Assembly: GCA_015075165.1 (NCBI GenBank)
Contig: JABTUY010000009.1
Location: 1 to 64,000, forward strand
Length of the DNA stretch: 64,000 nucleotides
Direction: 5' to 3'
Origin: Ideonella sp.
Lineage (GTDB): Bacteria > Pseudomonadota > Gammaproteobacteria > Burkholderiales > Burkholderiaceae_C
Positions 31,977 to 40,378 of this stretch are shown here, piece after piece (positions within the stretch are counted from its first letter, which is position 1; each line of letters begins with the position of its first letter). Both the position numbers and the translations under genes were made by a program. The notes under the pieces were generated by a model that saw only the letters and a program-made list of their open reading frames with translations, was not told where the DNA came from and made no database searches.

Positions 31977-33100
31977 GCGCTGCCGCGCTGGCGCCGCTGA
32001 ACCGCGCCGACGAGCCGGCGTTGCGCGCGCTGGTCGAGCGCATCGCCGCGGCGCGTGCGGCGCGCACGCCGCTGGCGCTGCGCGGCCACGGCAGCAAGGC
32101 GTTCTACGGCGAGGCCGAGCGCGGCGAGCCGCTGGCGCTCGATGCGCTAACCGGCATCACGCAGTACGAGCCGACCGAGCTGGTGGTCACTGCGCGCGCC
32201 GGCACGCCGCTGGTCGAACTCGAGGAGGCGCTGGTCGAGCACGGCCAATGCCTGGCGTTCGAGCCGCCGCGCTTCGGCGACAACGGCGGCCGCGGCACGG
32301 TCGGTGGCATGGTCGCCGCCGGCCTCGCAGGCCCGGCGCGCGCCACCGTGGGCGGCGTGCGCGATTTCGTGCTCGGCGCGGTGCTGCTGAACGCGCACGG
32401 CGAGCTGCTGCGCTTCGGCGGCCAGGTGATGAAGAACGTGGCCGGCTACGACGTGGCGCGGCTGCTCGCCGGTTCGCTCGGCATCCTCGGGCCGATCGTC
32501 GAGGTGTCGCTCAAGGTGCTGCCGCTGCCGCCAGCGCGCGCGACGCTGCGCTTCGAGTACGCACAGGCCGCGGCGCTGAAGCAGCTGCAGCGCCTGGGCG
32601 GCCAGCCGCTGCCGTTGCGCGCCAGCGCATGGTGTCACGACACGCTGCTGCTGCAGCTGGCCGGTGCCGAGGCCGCGGTGCGCGCCGCGGTGCAGACGCT
32701 TGGCGGCGAACCGGTCGATGCGCTCGTTGCCGACCGCTTCTGGGGCGGCCTGCGCGACCAGCGCGACGAGTTCTTTGCCGCCGCGCTCGAGGCGGTCGCC
32801 GCCGGCGCCACGCTGTGGCGGCTGTCGGTGGCACCAGCCGCGCCGCCGCTGGACGTCGCGGGCGAGCAGCTGATCGAATGGGGCGGTGGCCAGCGCTGGG
32901 TGGTCAACCGCGCCGACGCCGCGACGATGCGCGCGCTCGCCGCCGCTGCCGGCGGCCACGCCACGGCGTTTCGCGGTGCCAGGTCCGGCGGCGTGTTCAC
33001 GCCGCTGACGCCGCCGCTGGCGCGGATCCACCGCGAGCTGAAGGCGCGCTTCGATCCCGACGGCCTGTTCAACCCGGGACGGTTGTTTCCCGACCTCTGA
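31973..33100 (+). CDS. glcE: Glycolate oxidase subunit GlcE
   Basis: The 375-residue second FAD-domain subunit has GHGSKAFYG, FGDNGGRGTVGGMVAAGLAGP, VMKNVAGYDVARLLAGS and a short C-terminal domain ending in RFDPDGLFNPGRLFP. TTG 31973 overlaps the glcD stop by four bases and gives a family-like N-terminus; no ATG is suitably placed. Coupled translation with glcD is likely. Confidence 0.92.
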   Translation: MSAAALAPLNRADEPALRALVERIAAARAARTPLALRGHGSKAFYGEAERGEPLALDALTGITQYEPTELVVTARAGTPLVELEEALVEHGQCLAFEPPRFGDNGGRGTVGGMVAAGLAGPARATVGGVRDFVLGAVLLNAHGELLRFGGQVMKNVAGYDVARLLAGSLGILGPIVEVSLKVLPLPPARATLRFEYAQAAALKQLQRLGGQPLPLRASAWCHDTLLLQLAGAEAAVRAAVQTLGGEPVDALVADRFWGGLRDQRDEFFAAALEAVAAGATLWRLSVAPAAPPLDVAGEQLIEWGGGQRWVVNRADAATMRALAAAAGGHATAFRGARSGGVFTPLTPPLARIHRELKARFDPDGLFNPGRLFPDL

Positions 33101-33149
33101 AGCGCACCAGCGACCCACCTCGATCCCACGCCGAAGCTGCGAGCACGCG

Positions 33150-33812
33150 ATGTCGACCCCCGCGATCGAAGACCGCATGCGCGAGTACTACGCGCAGCGC
33201 GCCGCCATTTACGAGCGCGTGTACCACAAGCCCGAGCGCCAGGCCGACCTGCGCGCGATGCAGGCCTGGCTCGCCGGCCTGTTCGTCGGCCGCCGCGTGC
33301 TCGAAGTGGCGTGCGGCACCGGCTGGTGGACGCCGCACGGCGCGCGCGCCGCGACGAGCTGGCTCGCCACCGACGTCAACCCCGAAACGATCGCGATCGC
33401 GCAGGCCAAGGCGATGCCGCCGACGGTGCGCTTCGGGGTCGTCGATGCCTACCGCTTCGCCGAGCTCGGCACGCAGCGCTTCGATGGCGCGTTCGCCGGC
33501 TTCTGGTGGAGCCACGTGCTGCGCGCGCGCCTGCCGGCGTGGCTGGCCCTGCTGCACGAGCGGCTCGACCCCGGCGCGCGCGTCGCGCTGCTCGACAACC
33601 GCTATGTCGAGGGCAACAGCACGCCGCTGTCGCGCCGCGACGCCGACGGCAACACCTACCAACTGCGCACGCTCGACGACGGCAGCACGCACGAGGTGGT
33701 GAAGAACTTTCCGACCCGCGACGAGGCGCTGGCCGCGCTGGGGCCGCGCGCACGCGACGTGCAGTGGATCGAGCACGCGCACTACTGGACGCTGAGCTAC
33801 ACACTGCGCTGA
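33150..33812 (+). CDS. SAM-dependent methyltransferase embedded in the glc operon
   Basis: This 220-residue class I methyltransferase shows motif I as VLEVACGTGWWTPH (about 50-63), the acidic strand end LATDVNP and VVDAYRF. It is inserted between glcE (49 bases) and glcF (9 bases) on the same strand, so it is probably cotranscribed. Nothing in the sequence names the substrate, and methyltransferases are not part of the known glycolate oxidase complex. The full family length suggests it is functional. Confidence 0.85.
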   Translation: MSTPAIEDRMREYYAQRAAIYERVYHKPERQADLRAMQAWLAGLFVGRRVLEVACGTGWWTPHGARAATSWLATDVNPETIAIAQAKAMPPTVRFGVVDAYRFAELGTQRFDGAFAGFWWSHVLRARLPAWLALLHERLDPGARVALLDNRYVEGNSTPLSRRDADGNTYQLRTLDDGSTHEVVKNFPTRDEALAALGPRARDVQWIEHAHYWTLSYTLR

Positions 33813-33821
33813 CCCGAGGCG

Positions 33822-35069
33822 ATGCAGACCCACCTGAGCCCCGAGTTCCAGGACACGCCCGATGGGCGGGCCGCCGAGGCCATCCTGCGCAAGTGCGTGC
33901 ACTGCGGCTTTTGCACCGCGACCTGCCCGACCTACCAGCTGCTCGGCGACGAGCTCGATGGCCCGCGCGGGCGCATCTACCTGATCAAGCAGGTGCTCGA
34001 AGGCCAGGCGCCGACGCGCGCCACGCAGCTGCACCTCGACCGCTGCCTCACCTGCCTGAACTGCGAGACCACCTGCCCTTCGGGCGTGCGCTACGGCGAG
34101 CTGCTCGACATCGGCCGCCGCGCCGTCGAGGCACGCGTCGAGCGGCCGGCCGCCGAGCGCGCGGCGCGCTGGGCGCTGAAGGAAGGCATGACGTCGCCGC
34201 TGTTCGCGCCGGCGCTCAAGCTCGGCCAGCTCGCGCGCTCGCTGCTGCCCGATGTGCTGAAGAGCAAGCTGCCGGCCGCTGCAGGCGCGCAGGCGCACCG
34301 CTGGCCGGCGCGCACGCACCCACGCAAGATGCTGTTGCTGATGGGCTGCGTGCAGCCGGCGCTGATGCCCAACATCAACTCGGCCACCGCGCGCGTGCTC
34401 GACGCCTGCGGCATTCAGACGCTGGTGGCCGCCGAGGCCGGCTGCTGCGGCGCGCTGCGCACGCACCTGGCCGATCGCGACGGCGGCCTGGCCGACATGC
34501 GGCGCAACATCGACGCCTGGTGGCCGCTGGTCGAGGGCCTGACCGGCGCCGGCGCGGTCGAAGCGATCGTGATGAACGCATCGGGCTGCGGCGCGATGGT
34601 GAAGGACTACGGCCACGCGCTGGCGCACGACCCCGCCTATGCCGCGAAGGCGCAACGCATCGCCGCGGCGACGAAAGACTTGAGCGAGTTGCTGCCGATG
34701 CTGGTGCCGCTGCTGAAGCCGCGGCTGCACCGCAGCGCAGACGACCGGCTGGCGTTCCACCCGCCGTGCTCGCTGCAGCATGCGCAGCAGCTGCGCGGCG
34801 GCGTCGAGGCCGGCCTGCGCGAGTTGGGCTTCGATGTGGCGCCGCTGCCGGCCGACAGCCACCTGTGCTGCGGCTCGGCAGGCACCTACTCGGTGCTGCA
34901 GCCCGAGCTCGCGCACCGCTTGCGCGAGCGCAAACTGGCCGCGCTCGGCGCGCTGGGCCCCGCCCTCATCGTCTCGGCCAACATCGGCTGCATCCAGCAC
35001 CTGCAGGCCGGCACCGCGACGCCGGTGCGGCACTGGGTCGAGGTACTGGATCAGGCACTGTCGGGTTAG
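33822..35069 (+). CDS. glcF: Glycolate oxidase iron-sulfur subunit GlcF
   Basis: The 415-residue protein has two [4Fe-4S] ferredoxin motifs, CVHCGFCTATCPTY and CLTCLNCETTCPSG, followed by two CCG domains (AGCCGALRTH; SHLCCGSAGTYS). It carries electrons from the GlcD/E flavins to the quinone pool. Length matches E. coli GlcF (407). Confidence 0.95.
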   Translation: MQTHLSPEFQDTPDGRAAEAILRKCVHCGFCTATCPTYQLLGDELDGPRGRIYLIKQVLEGQAPTRATQLHLDRCLTCLNCETTCPSGVRYGELLDIGRRAVEARVERPAAERAARWALKEGMTSPLFAPALKLGQLARSLLPDVLKSKLPAAAGAQAHRWPARTHPRKMLLLMGCVQPALMPNINSATARVLDACGIQTLVAAEAGCCGALRTHLADRDGGLADMRRNIDAWWPLVEGLTGAGAVEAIVMNASGCGAMVKDYGHALAHDPAYAAKAQRIAAATKDLSELLPMLVPLLKPRLHRSADDRLAFHPPCSLQHAQQLRGGVEAGLRELGFDVAPLPADSHLCCGSAGTYSVLQPELAHRLRERKLAALGALGPALIVSANIGCIQHLQAGTATPVRHWVEVLDQALSG

Positions 35070-35087
35070 CGCAGGTTCACGCCGCGG

Positions 35088-37613
35088 ATGCCCGCGATGA
35101 CGACCGAGACCCCGCCCCCGGCCGACGCGCCGGGCGAGCGCGCCGTGCTGGCGTTGTTCGAGCAGGCGATCGAGATCGAGGACGCGCGGCGCGACGAGTG
35201 GCTCGCGGCGCATTGCGGTGGCGACACGCGGCGGCTGCAGCGCGTGCAGCGCCTGCTGGCGATCGACCGCGCCGCGTCCTCCGGCGTGCTGGCCGCCGAC
35301 GGCAGCGGCACCGAACTGGCGAGCGATGAACCGTGGGCTGCGGTGCTGCCGCCGTCCACGGTGGGTGTGTACCGCCTCGACGAACTGATCGGCAGCGGCG
35401 GCATGGGTGCGGTGTACAAGGCGTCACGCGCCGACGGCCTGTTCGAGCAGACGGTGGCGATCAAGTTCGTGCGCCCGCTGCGCGGCCTGCTGCAGGTGGA
35501 GCCGCTGGTCGATGCCGAGCGCCGGCTGCTCGCGCGCATGCAGCACCCGGGCATCGCGCACATCCTCGACGGCGGCAGCACCGCCGGCGGGTTGCACTTC
35601 CTGGTGATGGAGTTCGTCGACGGCCGGGCGCTCGACGTGCACGTGGCCGACCGGCGGCTGAGCGACCGCGCGATCGTGCAGCTGCTGCGCGAGGTGTGCG
35701 CGGCGGTCGCGCACGCGCATCAGCACCTCGTCCTGCACTGCGACATCAAACCGGCCAATATCCTCGTCGCCAGCGACGGCCACCCGAAGCTGATCGACTT
35801 CGGCGTCGCGCGCATCCAGGACGTGATCGACGCGTCGCTGCCGCAGGGGTTCACGCGCGCGTACACCAGCGCGCAGCGCCTGGCCGGCGAACCGGCATCG
35901 GTGAGCGACGATGTGTACTCGCTCGGTCGCGTGCTGGCCGAGGTGCTGACCGGCTCGCTGCCCGACAGCGCCAGCGATCTGCCCCCGGCGCTCGACCGCG
36001 AACTGGCGGCGATCATCCGCAAGGCGGTTGCGCCCGATCGTGCGCAGCGCTACGGCAGCGTGAAGGCGCTCGACGACGACCTCGGCCACTGGCTCGCTCG
36101 CCAGCCGGTGTCGGCGATGGGCTCCCACTGGCGCTACCGCGCGCGCAAGCTCGTGCAGCGACACCCGTGGCGGGTGGCTTCGGCCTCGCTGGCGCTGTGC
36201 GCCCTGGTGGGCGCGCTGGGCGTCATCACCGGGCTGTACCAGCGCGCCGAGGGCGCGCGGCACGATGCCGAGCGGCGCTTCGACGAGGTGCGAGCGCTGG
36301 CCACCTACATGCTGTTCGACCTCGATGCACGCCTGGAGGCGACGCCGGGCAACACCGCGGCGCGGCGCGAGATGGTCGGGCGCAGCCAGCAATACCTCGA
36401 CGCACTGGCCTCGAGCGCGCGCGATCGCCCAGCGCTGCAGCGCGAAGTCGCCGTGGGTCTGGCGCGGCTGGCCGAGGTGCAGGGCGTTCCCGGACGGCCG
36501 AACGTCGGCGAGCCGGCGGCGGCCAAGGCCAACCTGCTGCGCGCCGAGTCGATTCTCGCCGCGCAGGCCCGAGGGCAGACCGGCGAATGGAGCTGGCACC
36601 GCGACATGGCGCGCGTGCAGTACCTGCTGGCGCTGATGGTGGGCGGCCGTGAGAACGATCTGGCCGGGCAGGTGACGCGCGCACAGCATGCCGAGCGCGA
36701 GGCGCTGGCGGCGCTCGAGCTGGCGCAAGCCGGCGCGAATGACGCAGCTGCCGCATCGGCGCCGGCCCGTACGGCGGCCACCGGGGCCGCGCCGAGACGC
36801 GACCGCGCTCCGGCGGGTGTGGCCGCACTGGCCGAGCTGCACGCGCTGCTGACCAGCACCCGACTGACGCGGGCCGACGCGCTGCACAACCTCGACGCCC
36901 ATGCGCAAGCCGCTGCGCTGAAGGCCGCCGAGGAGCAGCGGCTGTTCCAGTTGCCAGCGGCCGTCCGCGACGCGATGGACTTCGACTTCCAGACCGGCCG
37001 CACCGCGCTGTTGCTCGGCGACTCGCTGTACTACCTGGATCGCAAGGACGAGGCGCTGCAAGCCTACCAGCGCGGCACCGCCCGCTTCGAGCACGGACTG
37101 ACGCGAGCGCCGACCCATCGCCGGCTGTTGCTGGGTGCGACCACCGGTTACTGGTACACCTCGTCGGTGCTGGCCGAGTTCGATCGCCTGCCCGAGGCCT
37201 TGCGCGCCAGCGACGAAGCGCTGCGCCTGAGCAGCCAGACGCTGGCGATCGACCCGCAGAACGTGGAAGCCGCACGCCAGCGCGCAGCGGTACGCAACGA
37301 CCGCGCGATGGTGCTGGCCAAGCTGCGCCGCTTCGACGAGGCGATCGCGCTGATCGAGGAGTCGCTGCCCGAAAAGGAGGCGCGCGCCATCCACGCCCCC
37401 GGGGACTTCGAGGCCGCGCGCGATGTCGCGGTGCCGCTGCGGTTGCTGGCGCAGCACTACCGTGACAAGGGCGACGCCGAAGGCGCGTGCCGCGTGCTCG
37501 CTCGGGCCGTGCGGACCTGGGCCGAACTCGACCAACGCTGGGGTCTGTCGGACTTCGACCGCCGCAACGACTACGACGTGGTGCGCGAGCAGGCCGCGCA
37601 CTGCCGCAACTGA
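35088..37613 (+). CDS. Transmembrane Ser/Thr protein kinase with TPR-like C-terminus
   Basis: The 841-residue protein has an N-terminal helical segment, then a Hanks-type kinase domain (about 95-345): P-loop GSGGMG (102-107), K126, catalytic loop HCDIKPAN (D219, with Cys in place of the Arg of HRD), and DFG (237-239). A hydrophobic segment follows at about 362-380 and a helical repeat (TPR-like) region fills the rest. Such kinases are commonly paired with ECF sigma factors, and one faces it at 37654. The C-terminal half probably lies in the periplasm as the sensor. The Cys in the catalytic loop removes the arginine that normally contacts activation-loop phosphate, so regulation may not need activation-loop phosphorylation. 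Confidence 0.92.
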   Translation: MPAMTTETPPPADAPGERAVLALFEQAIEIEDARRDEWLAAHCGGDTRRLQRVQRLLAIDRAASSGVLAADGSGTELASDEPWAAVLPPSTVGVYRLDELIGSGGMGAVYKASRADGLFEQTVAIKFVRPLRGLLQVEPLVDAERRLLARMQHPGIAHILDGGSTAGGLHFLVMEFVDGRALDVHVADRRLSDRAIVQLLREVCAAVAHAHQHLVLHCDIKPANILVASDGHPKLIDFGVARIQDVIDASLPQGFTRAYTSAQRLAGEPASVSDDVYSLGRVLAEVLTGSLPDSASDLPPALDRELAAIIRKAVAPDRAQRYGSVKALDDDLGHWLARQPVSAMGSHWRYRARKLVQRHPWRVASASLALCALVGALGVITGLYQRAEGARHDAERRFDEVRALATYMLFDLDARLEATPGNTAARREMVGRSQQYLDALASSARDRPALQREVAVGLARLAEVQGVPGRPNVGEPAAAKANLLRAESILAAQARGQTGEWSWHRDMARVQYLLALMVGGRENDLAGQVTRAQHAEREALAALELAQAGANDAAAASAPARTAATGAAPRRDRAPAGVAALAELHALLTSTRLTRADALHNLDAHAQAAALKAAEEQRLFQLPAAVRDAMDFDFQTGRTALLLGDSLYYLDRKDEALQAYQRGTARFEHGLTRAPTHRRLLLGATTGYWYTSSVLAEFDRLPEALRASDEALRLSSQTLAIDPQNVEAARQRAAVRNDRAMVLAKLRRFDEAIALIEESLPEKEARAIHAPGDFEAARDVAVPLRLLAQHYRDKGDAEGACRVLARAVRTWAELDQRWGLSDFDRRNDYDVVREQAAHCRN

Positions 37614-37653
37614 CGCGCGCGGCGATCTCGCGCGCGCGGCAGCGCTCTCGACG

Positions 37654-38232
37654 TCAGTTCGCGCTGCCGCCCAACGCCTCGTGCAGCCAGGCGCGTGCGG
37701 CGCGCCAGTTGCGTTTGACGGTAGCGGTGGAACTGCCCAGCGCCGCGGCGATCTCCTCGATCGTCAGGCCGCCGAAGTAGCGCATCTCGACCAGCCGCGC
37801 GTGCTCGGGCGACACCGCGGCCAGCTTCTCGAGCACGTCGTGCAACGCCTCCACATCGACGTCGGAGGCCGGCTCCTCGGCGATCGTCGACACCAGCGTG
37901 ACCTTGGTGCCGCCGTCGCGCTTGGCCGATGCCTCGCGCCGCACGTGGTCGATCAGCACCTGGCGCATCACCTGGCCCGAGTAGGCGAGGAAGTGCGCGC
38001 GGTCGCGCGCCGACAGCACCTCCTGCCCGAGCAGCTTGAGCGCCGCGCCGTGCACCAGCTCGGTGGGCTGCACCATGTGACGCGCGCGGTCGCCGGCCAG
38101 GATGCGCCGCGCCAGGCGCCGCATCTCCTGGTAGACCGCCGAGATCAGCTGGTCGCGTGCCTGTCCGTTGCCCGATTCGGCGGCGCGCAGCAGCTCGGTC
38201 ACGGCGGGTGCGGGGCGCGGGGTGTCGGACAT
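37654..38232 (-). CDS. ECF sigma factor of the kinase-linked (ECF43/TIGR02999-like) type
   Basis: The 192-residue protein has sigma region 2 (about 15-90) and region 4 (about 125-185: YFGGLTIEEIAAALGSSTATVKRNW). The region 2.2 stretch QPTELVHGAALKLL (55-68) places Thr57 where ordinary ECFs have acidic residues that contact the polymerase. In the Vibrio EcfP/PknT system a Thr in this region is phosphorylated to activate the sigma factor. No anti-sigma gene is nearby, but a Ser/Thr kinase ends 40 bases away, converging. ATG 38232 has GAAGGA upstream. Family assignment is from motif memory. Confidence 0.85.
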   Translation of the reverse strand: MSDTPRPAPAVTELLRAAESGNGQARDQLISAVYQEMRRLARRILAGDRARHMVQPTELVHGAALKLLGQEVLSARDRAHFLAYSGQVMRQVLIDHVRREASAKRDGGTKVTLVSTIAEEPASDVDVEALHDVLEKLAAVSPEHARLVEMRYFGGLTIEEIAAALGSSTATVKRNWRAARAWLHEALGGSAN

Positions 38233-38344
38233 CGGGCGTCCTTCGTCGATCGGAGCTCGCGCCGACTCTAGCGCAGACATCAGCCGTGCGCGGCCACGCG
38301 TTCGCGGGCGCGGCATGCGCCATCGCTGCTCGATCCGCCGTCGC

Positions 38345-38375
38345 TGATCCGTTTTCGCCGCGTCTTGCGCCGTTG
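38345..38375 (+). promoter_or_regulatory. Candidate ECF-dependent promoter, copy 1
   Basis: TGATCCGTTTTCGCCGC is followed by TTGCGCCGTTG. Nearly the same 31-base block recurs at 39903 and 40283. It starts 63 bases before the ATG at 38408. TGATCCG would be the -35 and the TGCGCC region the -10; that the adjacent ECF reads it is inference. Confidence 0.55.
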
Positions 38376-38407
38376 CCGGTATCCACACCACGAAACGGAG
38401 ACCGCCG

Positions 38408-39190
38408 ATGAAGCCCGCCCATCCAACTTCACGCAGCGCGCCCACGCTGCGCATGCCCGCGCTGCTGCTGGCCTGTGCGCTGGGTCTCGGGCCTGCGGCA
38501 TCGAGTGCGCAGGTGCAGCCCTCACCCTATGCGCAGCCCTCACCCTATGCGCAGCCCTCACCCTATGCGCAGCCCTCGCCCTATGCGCAGCCTTCGCCTC
38601 ACCCAGCGCAACGCAGCGCCGGCCCGGCGGGTGTCTCGCCCGGTGAGATCGGCTCGGCGTTCGATGCGCTGGCGCGCTGGGAGCGGCGCGACTTCGGTGT
38701 CGCCGCGCCGTCGGGCCTGCACGACGGCGCATTCCACGGTCCGACGCCGAGCCAGTTGCCCGGCGGCCAGGTCATCACCACCAAGGGCCTGCTCGCACTG
38801 CTGCAACAACCCGGCATGCCGACGGTCGTGGTGCACGTGCTCGGCCCGGGCCCGATGCTGCCGCGCGCGATCGCCGCGCCGTGGGCGGCGCAGCCGGGCA
38901 GCTTCGACGACCCGACGCAACAGCAGCTCGCCCAGGCGCTGCAGCAGGCCACGCGCGGCGCTGCGGACGTGCCGCTGGTGTTCTATTGCGCCAGCCCGCA
39001 ATGCTGGATGTCGTACAACGCCGCCACCCGTGCGGTGCGGTTGGGCTACCGTAACGTGCTGTGGTACCGCGGCGGCCTGGCCGCGTGGCAACAGGCCGGG
39101 TTGCCGACCGGGCAAGGCAGCGACGCCGCCCAGCCCTACGCAGCCAGCGCGCAGCCGGCGCGCGGCTTCGGCGCAGGAGTGCGGCCGTGA
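38408..39190 (+). CDS. Exported rhodanese-like protein with CxxxxCW motif and PSPYAQ repeats
   Basis: This 260-residue protein has a signal peptide (about 1-35, ending SSAQ), four to five PSPYAQ repeats, and a rhodanese-like domain. The catalytic region reads YCASPQCWMSYNAA, followed by GYRNVLWYRGGLAAWQQAGLP. This resembles the CXXCW-type rhodanese proteins known near PQQ-dependent pathways. The two Cys could form a periplasmic disulfide or persulfide. A candidate ECF promoter precedes it, and its stop overlaps the next gene's GTG (GTGA). No other PQQ genes are nearby. Confidence 0.8.
   Translation: MKPAHPTSRSAPTLRMPALLLACALGLGPAASSAQVQPSPYAQPSPYAQPSPYAQPSPYAQPSPHPAQRSAGPAGVSPGEIGSAFDALARWERRDFGVAAPSGLHDGAFHGPTPSQLPGGQVITTKGLLALLQQPGMPTVVVHVLGPGPMLPRAIAAPWAAQPGSFDDPTQQQLAQALQQATRGAADVPLVFYCASPQCWMSYNAATRAVRLGYRNVLWYRGGLAAWQQAGLPTGQGSDAAQPYAASAQPARGFGAGVRP
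38516..38587 (+). repeat. Tandem 18-bp repeat coding PSPYAQ
   Basis: Four tandem copies of an 18-bp unit (CAGCCCTCACCCTATGCG, the last with one change) encode repeated QPSPYA after the signal peptide. A degenerate fifth unit follows. The near-identity of copies implies recent expansion and probable length variation between strains. Confidence 0.9.
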
Positions 39191-39873
39191 CGCGCGCGGG
39201 TTGGGTCGTCGCGCTGGTCGGCGTTGCCGGCAGCGCCGCCGGCCAGGCCGGTCCTGACGGGGTTGCTACGGCGAGCGCCGTGCACGACGGCACGGCCCGG
39301 CTCGTCCACCCGCTCGACCAACGCGCCGCGCTGGCGCCGTTCGGCTGGCTCGCCAAGCTGGCCGGTCACTGCTGGCGCGCCGAAAGCCCGCACGGCACCG
39401 GTGCGGCCACGGTCTGCTACCAGGTCGACGCGCGACATGGGGTATTGCTCGTGCGCAGCCGCAATGCCACCGGCGGATCGGTCGACTCGGCGATCCGCCC
39501 GTCGCGCGGCGCGCTGCTGTGGCAGACCACGCCGGCCGGTCCGGCGCCGACGCAGCACTGCTGGCTGTTGCCGGATTCCTGGAGCGGCAGCGCGACGCCG
39601 GCGATCACCTGCCGCATCGCCGACCCGTCGTCCCGGGCAGAGCCGCCGGCGAGCTGGTCGTACCGCTTCGAGGCCGTGGCCGACGATCGCTACCGCGTCG
39701 TCGAGACCTTCAGCTACGGCGGTGCCATGCAGGCCATGCCGCGTCACGCCGCCTGGCTGTTCGTGCGCAGCGGCGTCGCGCCCGCAGTCGACGCGCTCGC
39801 GCAGGGCCGCGCCGATCCGGCCACCGGCGACACCGCCAGCGGGCGCGACGGCGACTGCGCCAAGGTCGATTGA
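39187..39873 (+). CDS. Hypothetical exported protein
   Basis: I do not recognise a family. The 228-residue protein starts at GTG 39187, overlapping the previous stop, with a short hydrophobic signal-like start. It has a core with APFGWLAKLAGHCWRAE, TQHCWLLPD and VAWLFVRSG-like strands, and four to six Cys that could pair in the periplasm. The arrangement WLAGCW...fEaVaddRYRVVETF resembles small lipocalin-like or DUF-type beta-barrel proteins, but this is weak. It is translationally coupled to the rhodanese-like gene. Confidence 0.65.
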   Translation: MTRAGWVVALVGVAGSAAGQAGPDGVATASAVHDGTARLVHPLDQRAALAPFGWLAKLAGHCWRAESPHGTGAATVCYQVDARHGVLLVRSRNATGGSVDSAIRPSRGALLWQTTPAGPAPTQHCWLLPDSWSGSATPAITCRIADPSSRAEPPASWSYRFEAVADDRYRVVETFSYGGAMQAMPRHAAWLFVRSGVAPAVDALAQGRADPATGDTASGRDGDCAKVD

Positions 39874-39902
39874 ACGAGCCGAGGTGGCCATCGTGCGGCG
39901 GT

Positions 39903-39933
39903 TGATCCGCATTCGGAGCCGTCTGCGCCTTGG
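39903..39933 (+). promoter_or_regulatory. Candidate ECF-dependent promoter, copy 2
   Basis: TGATCCGCATTCGGAGC is followed by TCTGCGCCTTGG. It is the most diverged of the three copies but keeps TGATCCG, TTCG and TGCGCCTTG at the same spacing. It starts 65 bases before ATG 39968, almost the same distance as copy 1 to its gene. Confidence 0.5.
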
Positions 39934-39967
39934 CCCATATCCGCCACCTGCTTCGATGCACCGGACC

Positions 39968-40285
39968 ATGACCCCGCCCGAACGCACCGCCTCGCTGCCG
40001 GCCCGTCGTCCGGCGCCCCGTTGGCACGCCGCGTTGGCCGCCGCGCTGGTGACGCTCGCTTCGTGGGCGGGTGCCAGCGAAATCGCGCGGCCCACGCGCA
40101 GCGCAGACGCACCGCCGGTCAACCAGGCGCTGCGTGCACTGGCACGGCTGATGCGCGGGCGGGCCGACGGCGAGCAGCTGCGCGCGGCGTCGCGGCGGCG
40201 TCGCGCGCCGAACGCCGGCCGGCTGCCGAGCGAACTGCGCCAGAGGCCGGCGCACGCAGCGGCCAGCCGGTTGCGCGCCACGTGA
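39968..40285 (+). CDS. Small basic exported protein, unknown
   Basis: This 105-residue product has a signal peptide (about residues 20-38, ending SWAGAS) and a basic, Arg/Ala-rich mature part. ATG 39956 is four codons upstream; 39968 is preferred for its spacing to the promoter-like motif. No family is recognised. The gene would be doubtful on its own, but the shared upstream motif and signal peptide support it. Confidence 0.5.
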   Translation: MTPPERTASLPARRPAPRWHAALAAALVTLASWAGASEIARPTRSADAPPVNQALRALARLMRGRADGEQLRAASRRRRAPNAGRLPSELRQRPAHAAASRLRAT

Positions 40286-40313
40286 TCCGTTTTCGCCGCC
40301 GTTTGCGCCTTTG
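40283..40313 (+). promoter_or_regulatory. Candidate ECF-dependent promoter, copy 3
   Basis: TGATCCGTTTTCGCCGCC is followed by GTTTGCGCCTTTG. It is nearly identical to copy 1. Its first bases overlap the stop of the preceding gene, and it lies 96 bases before ATG 40379. Confidence 0.55.
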
Positions 40314-40378
40314 AGGGTACGACGGCCAAAACCGCCCCACAAACGAAGACCTGCAACCGACCCCGCACGGAGATGAAC

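Noticed and set aside
31532-33100. An ATG start for glcE far upstream inside glcD
   Set aside because: It would overlap glcD by over 400 bases in another frame; TTG at 31973 with the TTGA overlap fits the family N-terminus.
38516-38605. Short tandem repeats as a possible CRISPR array
   Set aside because: Units are 18 bp, directly joined without spacers and in frame with a protein; no cas genes are present.
38408-39190. Assigning the rhodanese-like protein to PQQ-dependent alcohol oxidation
   Set aside because: The CxxxxCW motif is similar, but no PQQ dehydrogenase, cytochrome or pqq gene lies nearby.
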